Part shown: positions 11,742-13,629 of the stretch, piece by piece | Layout: each line of letters begins with the position of its first letter | Position numbering within the stretch: position 1 is the stretch's first letter | Source of the DNA: DATCJU01 sp036562635 | Lineage (GTDB): Bacteria > Actinomycetota > Actinomycetes > Mycobacteriales > Pseudonocardiaceae | Direction: 5' to 3' | NCBI GenBank assembly: GCA_036562635.1 | Contig: DATCJU010000023.1 | Coordinates: forward strand, 1 to 13,629 | DNA length: 13,629 bases | Translations under genes and position numbers: made by a program | Notes under the pieces: generated by a model | What the model was told of the DNA's origin: nothing | The model's database searches: none | The model's input: only the letters and a program-made list of their open reading frames with translations

Positions 11742-13629
11742 CCGGCCGGCACCTGCTCGTCCACGACGGGGTGTTCGCGGCCCTGGACGCGGCCGGGGAC
11801 GTCCACGGCACGAGCGGCACCACGCCGGACGGGCTGTTCGTCCGGGACACCCGTCACCTGAGCCTGTGGCGGCTGACCGTGGACGGACACCCGCCCACCC
11901 TGCTCGCCCCGGGTGTGCTCGCTCCCGAGGGCACCCGGGATCACCCGCCCGGCTACGCGGTCTTCCGACGGCAGGCCGTGGACGGTTCCGGACTCGCCGA
12001 ACAGGTGCGCCTGGTCAACCACGACGGTGAGCCCCGCACACTGCGGGTGGGTTACCTGGCCGGTGTGGACTTCGCCGACCAGTTCGAGCTGCGCCGTGAC
12101 GACCGCGAGTACATCAAGCCGGACGTGCACCGTTCCTGCCGGGTGACCGCGACCGGGGTGGAGTTCGGTTACCGGCGAGGGGAATGGCTGGCCCGGACCG
12201 TGGTGACCGCCCGGCCCGAACCGGAGGCCGTGACCGAGGAGGACGGCCGGGTCCGTCTGGAGTGGACGGTGGAGCTGCCCGCCCACGGTTCCGCCGAGCT
12301 CACCCTGGCCGTGTACCCGGTGCCCGGCGGAGCGGCGTCCGCGGGTGTGCCGGAGGTGCGGTGTCCGAGTTCGGTGGCCGAGGCGACGCGCACCGACACC
12401 GAGGCGTTCACCACGGCCGCACCCCGCCCCGGGGAGCTGACCGGATGGGCGGAACTGGCGCGGGCCTGCGAGCAGGGGATGCTCGACCTGGCGGGACTGC
12501 GGGTCCCGGTTCCGGGGCTCGGCGGCGAGGTGCTGCGCGTGCCCGGGGCGGGTGTGCCCTGGTTCCTCACCCTGTTCGGCCGGGACTCGCTGCTGGCCTC
12601 GCTCTTCGCCCTGCCCTACCGGCCGGAACTGGCGGCGGCGACCCTGCCCGCACTCGCGGCGGTGCAGGGGTCGCGGTACGACGCGTCGCGCCTGGAGGAG
12701 CCCGGCAAGATCGTGCACGAGGTACGACACGGGGAGCTGAGCCACTTCGGGCAGGTTCCCTACGGCCGCTACTACGGCACGGTCGACGCCACCCCGCTGT
12801 TCCTGGTGCTGCTGCACGCGTACACCGTGACCGCCGGGGACGAGAGGGCGGCTGCGACCCTGGAAGGGCACGCCCGGGCCGCGGTGGACTGGATGTTCAC
12901 CGACGGCGGACTGGACGAACACGGCTACCTCGTCTACCGCCCGGACGGGTCGGGTCTGGTCAACCAGTGTTGGAAGGACTCGGCGGGCGCGATCTGCCAC
13001 CCCGACGGAACCCAGGCCTCGGGGCCGGTCGCGGTGTGCGAGGTGCAGGGCTACGCCTACGACGCCCTGCGACGTACCGCGGAGCTGGCCGAGCGGGTGT
13101 GGGGTGATCCGGCGTACGCGCGGCGGCTGACCGCGGCGGCCAAGCGGTTGCGGGAGAACTTCCACCGCGACTTCCCGATGCCCGAGCACGACGGTTTCCC
13201 CGCCCTGGCGCTGGACGGGCGGCGTGCACAGGTCGCCGTGCTCGCGTCGAACGCGGGGCACCTGCTCTGGTCGGGGTTGGTGGACCAGGAGTGGGGGACG
13301 CGCATCGGACGGCGGCTGTTGCGGCCGGACTTCTTCTCCGGTTGGGGGATACGCACCCTCGCGGCAGGGCAGCGGCCGTACCACCCGCTCAGCTACCACC
13401 GGGGCAGCATCTGGCCGCACGACAACGCGATCGTGGTGTCCGGGCTGGTCCGCTACGGACTGCGGGCCGAGGCGGAGCAGGTGGCACGGGCCCTGGTGGA
13501 GACAGCGGTACACAACGGGTACCGGCTGCCGGAGGTACTCGCCGGGCACTCCCGGGACGAGCACCCCGAACCACTGCCCTACCCGCACTCCTGCTCCCCG
13601 CAGGCCTGGGCGGCGGCCACTCCCCTGGC
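11738..13629 (+). CDS. Glycogen-debranching-type amylo-alpha-1,6-glucosidase, 3' end outside window
   Basis: The frame is open for 630 codons to the window edge. An N-terminal beta-rich domain (about residues 5-190: GTSGTTPDGLFVRDTRHLS, FRRQAV) matches the glycogen-debranching N-terminal (GDE_N_bis) type. The rest is an (alpha/alpha)6 amylo-alpha-1,6-glucosidase domain, with WFLTLFGRDSLL (276-287), KIVHEVRHGEL, VPYGRYYGTVDATPLF (340-355), NQCWKDS (409-415), CEVQGYAYDA and SYHRGSIWPHDN (552-563). Related proteins are about 680-720 residues long, so perhaps 50-90 residues are missing. There is no signal peptide; it acts in the cytoplasm. The start overlaps the previous stop by 4 bases and has GGAGGTG 5 bases upstream. 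Within an uptake operon it probably trims alpha-linked glucosides, not storage glycogen. Catalytic specificity is not proven by the motifs. Confidence 0.88.
   Translation, partial: MTGRHLLVHDGVFAALDAAGDVHGTSGTTPDGLFVRDTRHLSLWRLTVDGHPPTLLAPGVLAPEGTRDHPPGYAVFRRQAVDGSGLAEQVRLVNHDGEPRTLRVGYLAGVDFADQFELRRDDREYIKPDVHRSCRVTATGVEFGYRRGEWLARTVVTARPEPEAVTEEDGRVRLEWTVELPAHGSAELTLAVYPVPGGAASAGVPEVRCPSSVAEATRTDTEAFTTAAPRPGELTGWAELARACEQGMLDLAGLRVPVPGLGGEVLRVPGAGVPWFLTLFGRDSLLASLFALPYRPELAAATLPALAAVQGSRYDASRLEEPGKIVHEVRHGELSHFGQVPYGRYYGTVDATPLFLVLLHAYTVTAGDERAAATLEGHARAAVDWMFTDGGLDEHGYLVYRPDGSGLVNQCWKDSAGAICHPDGTQASGPVAVCEVQGYAYDALRRTAELAERVWGDPAYARRLTAAAKRLRENFHRDFPMPEHDGFPALALDGRRAQVAVLASNAGHLLWSGLVDQEWGTRIGRRLLRPDFFSGWGIRTLAAGQRPYHPLSYHRGSIWPHDNAIVVSGLVRYGLRAEAEQVARALVETAVHNGYRLPEVLAGHSRDEHPEPLPYPHSCSPQAWAAATPL

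Noticed and set aside
11510..13588. 692-residue minus-strand open frame
   Set aside because: It is antisense to the GDE-type glucosidase, whose family motifs run along the whole plus-strand frame.
1..13629. CRISPR arrays, tRNA or rRNA genes, insertion sequences, prophage genes
   Set aside because: I looked for regularly spaced repeats, cloverleaf-like segments, transposase or integrase motifs and terminal inverted repeats and found none.

Overview
The window is high-GC DNA, with GC-rich third codon positions, GTG starts, terminators without U-tracts and tight ATGA/GTGA overlaps. This points to an actinomycete. I cannot name the genus from sequence alone; a Streptomyces- or Nocardiopsis-like filamentous actinobacterium would fit.

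The left 2.8 kb is gene-poor. It starts with a strong 21-bp hairpin terminator (33-77) and about 580 bases with no credible gene. A decayed isochorismatase-type cysteine hydrolase follows (about 671-1245): no normal start next to either Shine-Dalgarno, a 1-base frameshift, and the catalytic lysine replaced. A doubtful 98-residue ORF (1527-1823) precedes a short lipoprotein gene (1842-2333). The convergent gap 2334-2798 holds only hairpins and a cluster of GGACA/TGTCC palindromes.

From 2799 to the right edge lies one compact carbohydrate uptake and catabolism locus, arranged as two divergent operons around a regulatory gap at 8299-8523. Leftward, in transcription order: a sugar-binding lipoprotein, two ABC permeases, a ROK-family regulator and a Gfo/Idh/MocA oxidoreductase. 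Rightward: an MDR-family dehydrogenase without visible zinc ligands, a TIM-barrel sugar isomerase/epimerase, an MGH1/GH63-like glycoside hydrolase (the mannosylglycerate/glucosylglycerate hydrolase type), and a glycogen-debranching-type amylo-alpha-1,6-glucosidase that runs off the window. No transporter ATPase is present, as is common in actinobacteria that share one MsiK-type ATPase among several sugar importers.

Working model (inference): a glycoside or short glucosyl conjugate is imported intact. Two (alpha/alpha)6-barrel hydrolases then trim it, and two NAD(P)-dependent oxidoreductases plus an epimerase/isomerase convert the released sugar or cyclitol, possibly through a keto-sugar. The ROK protein senses the inducer. 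The substrate cannot be read from the sequence. RNA hairpins between the binding-protein gene and the permeases, and next to the ROK ribosome-binding site, suggest that expression is tuned within the leftward operon.
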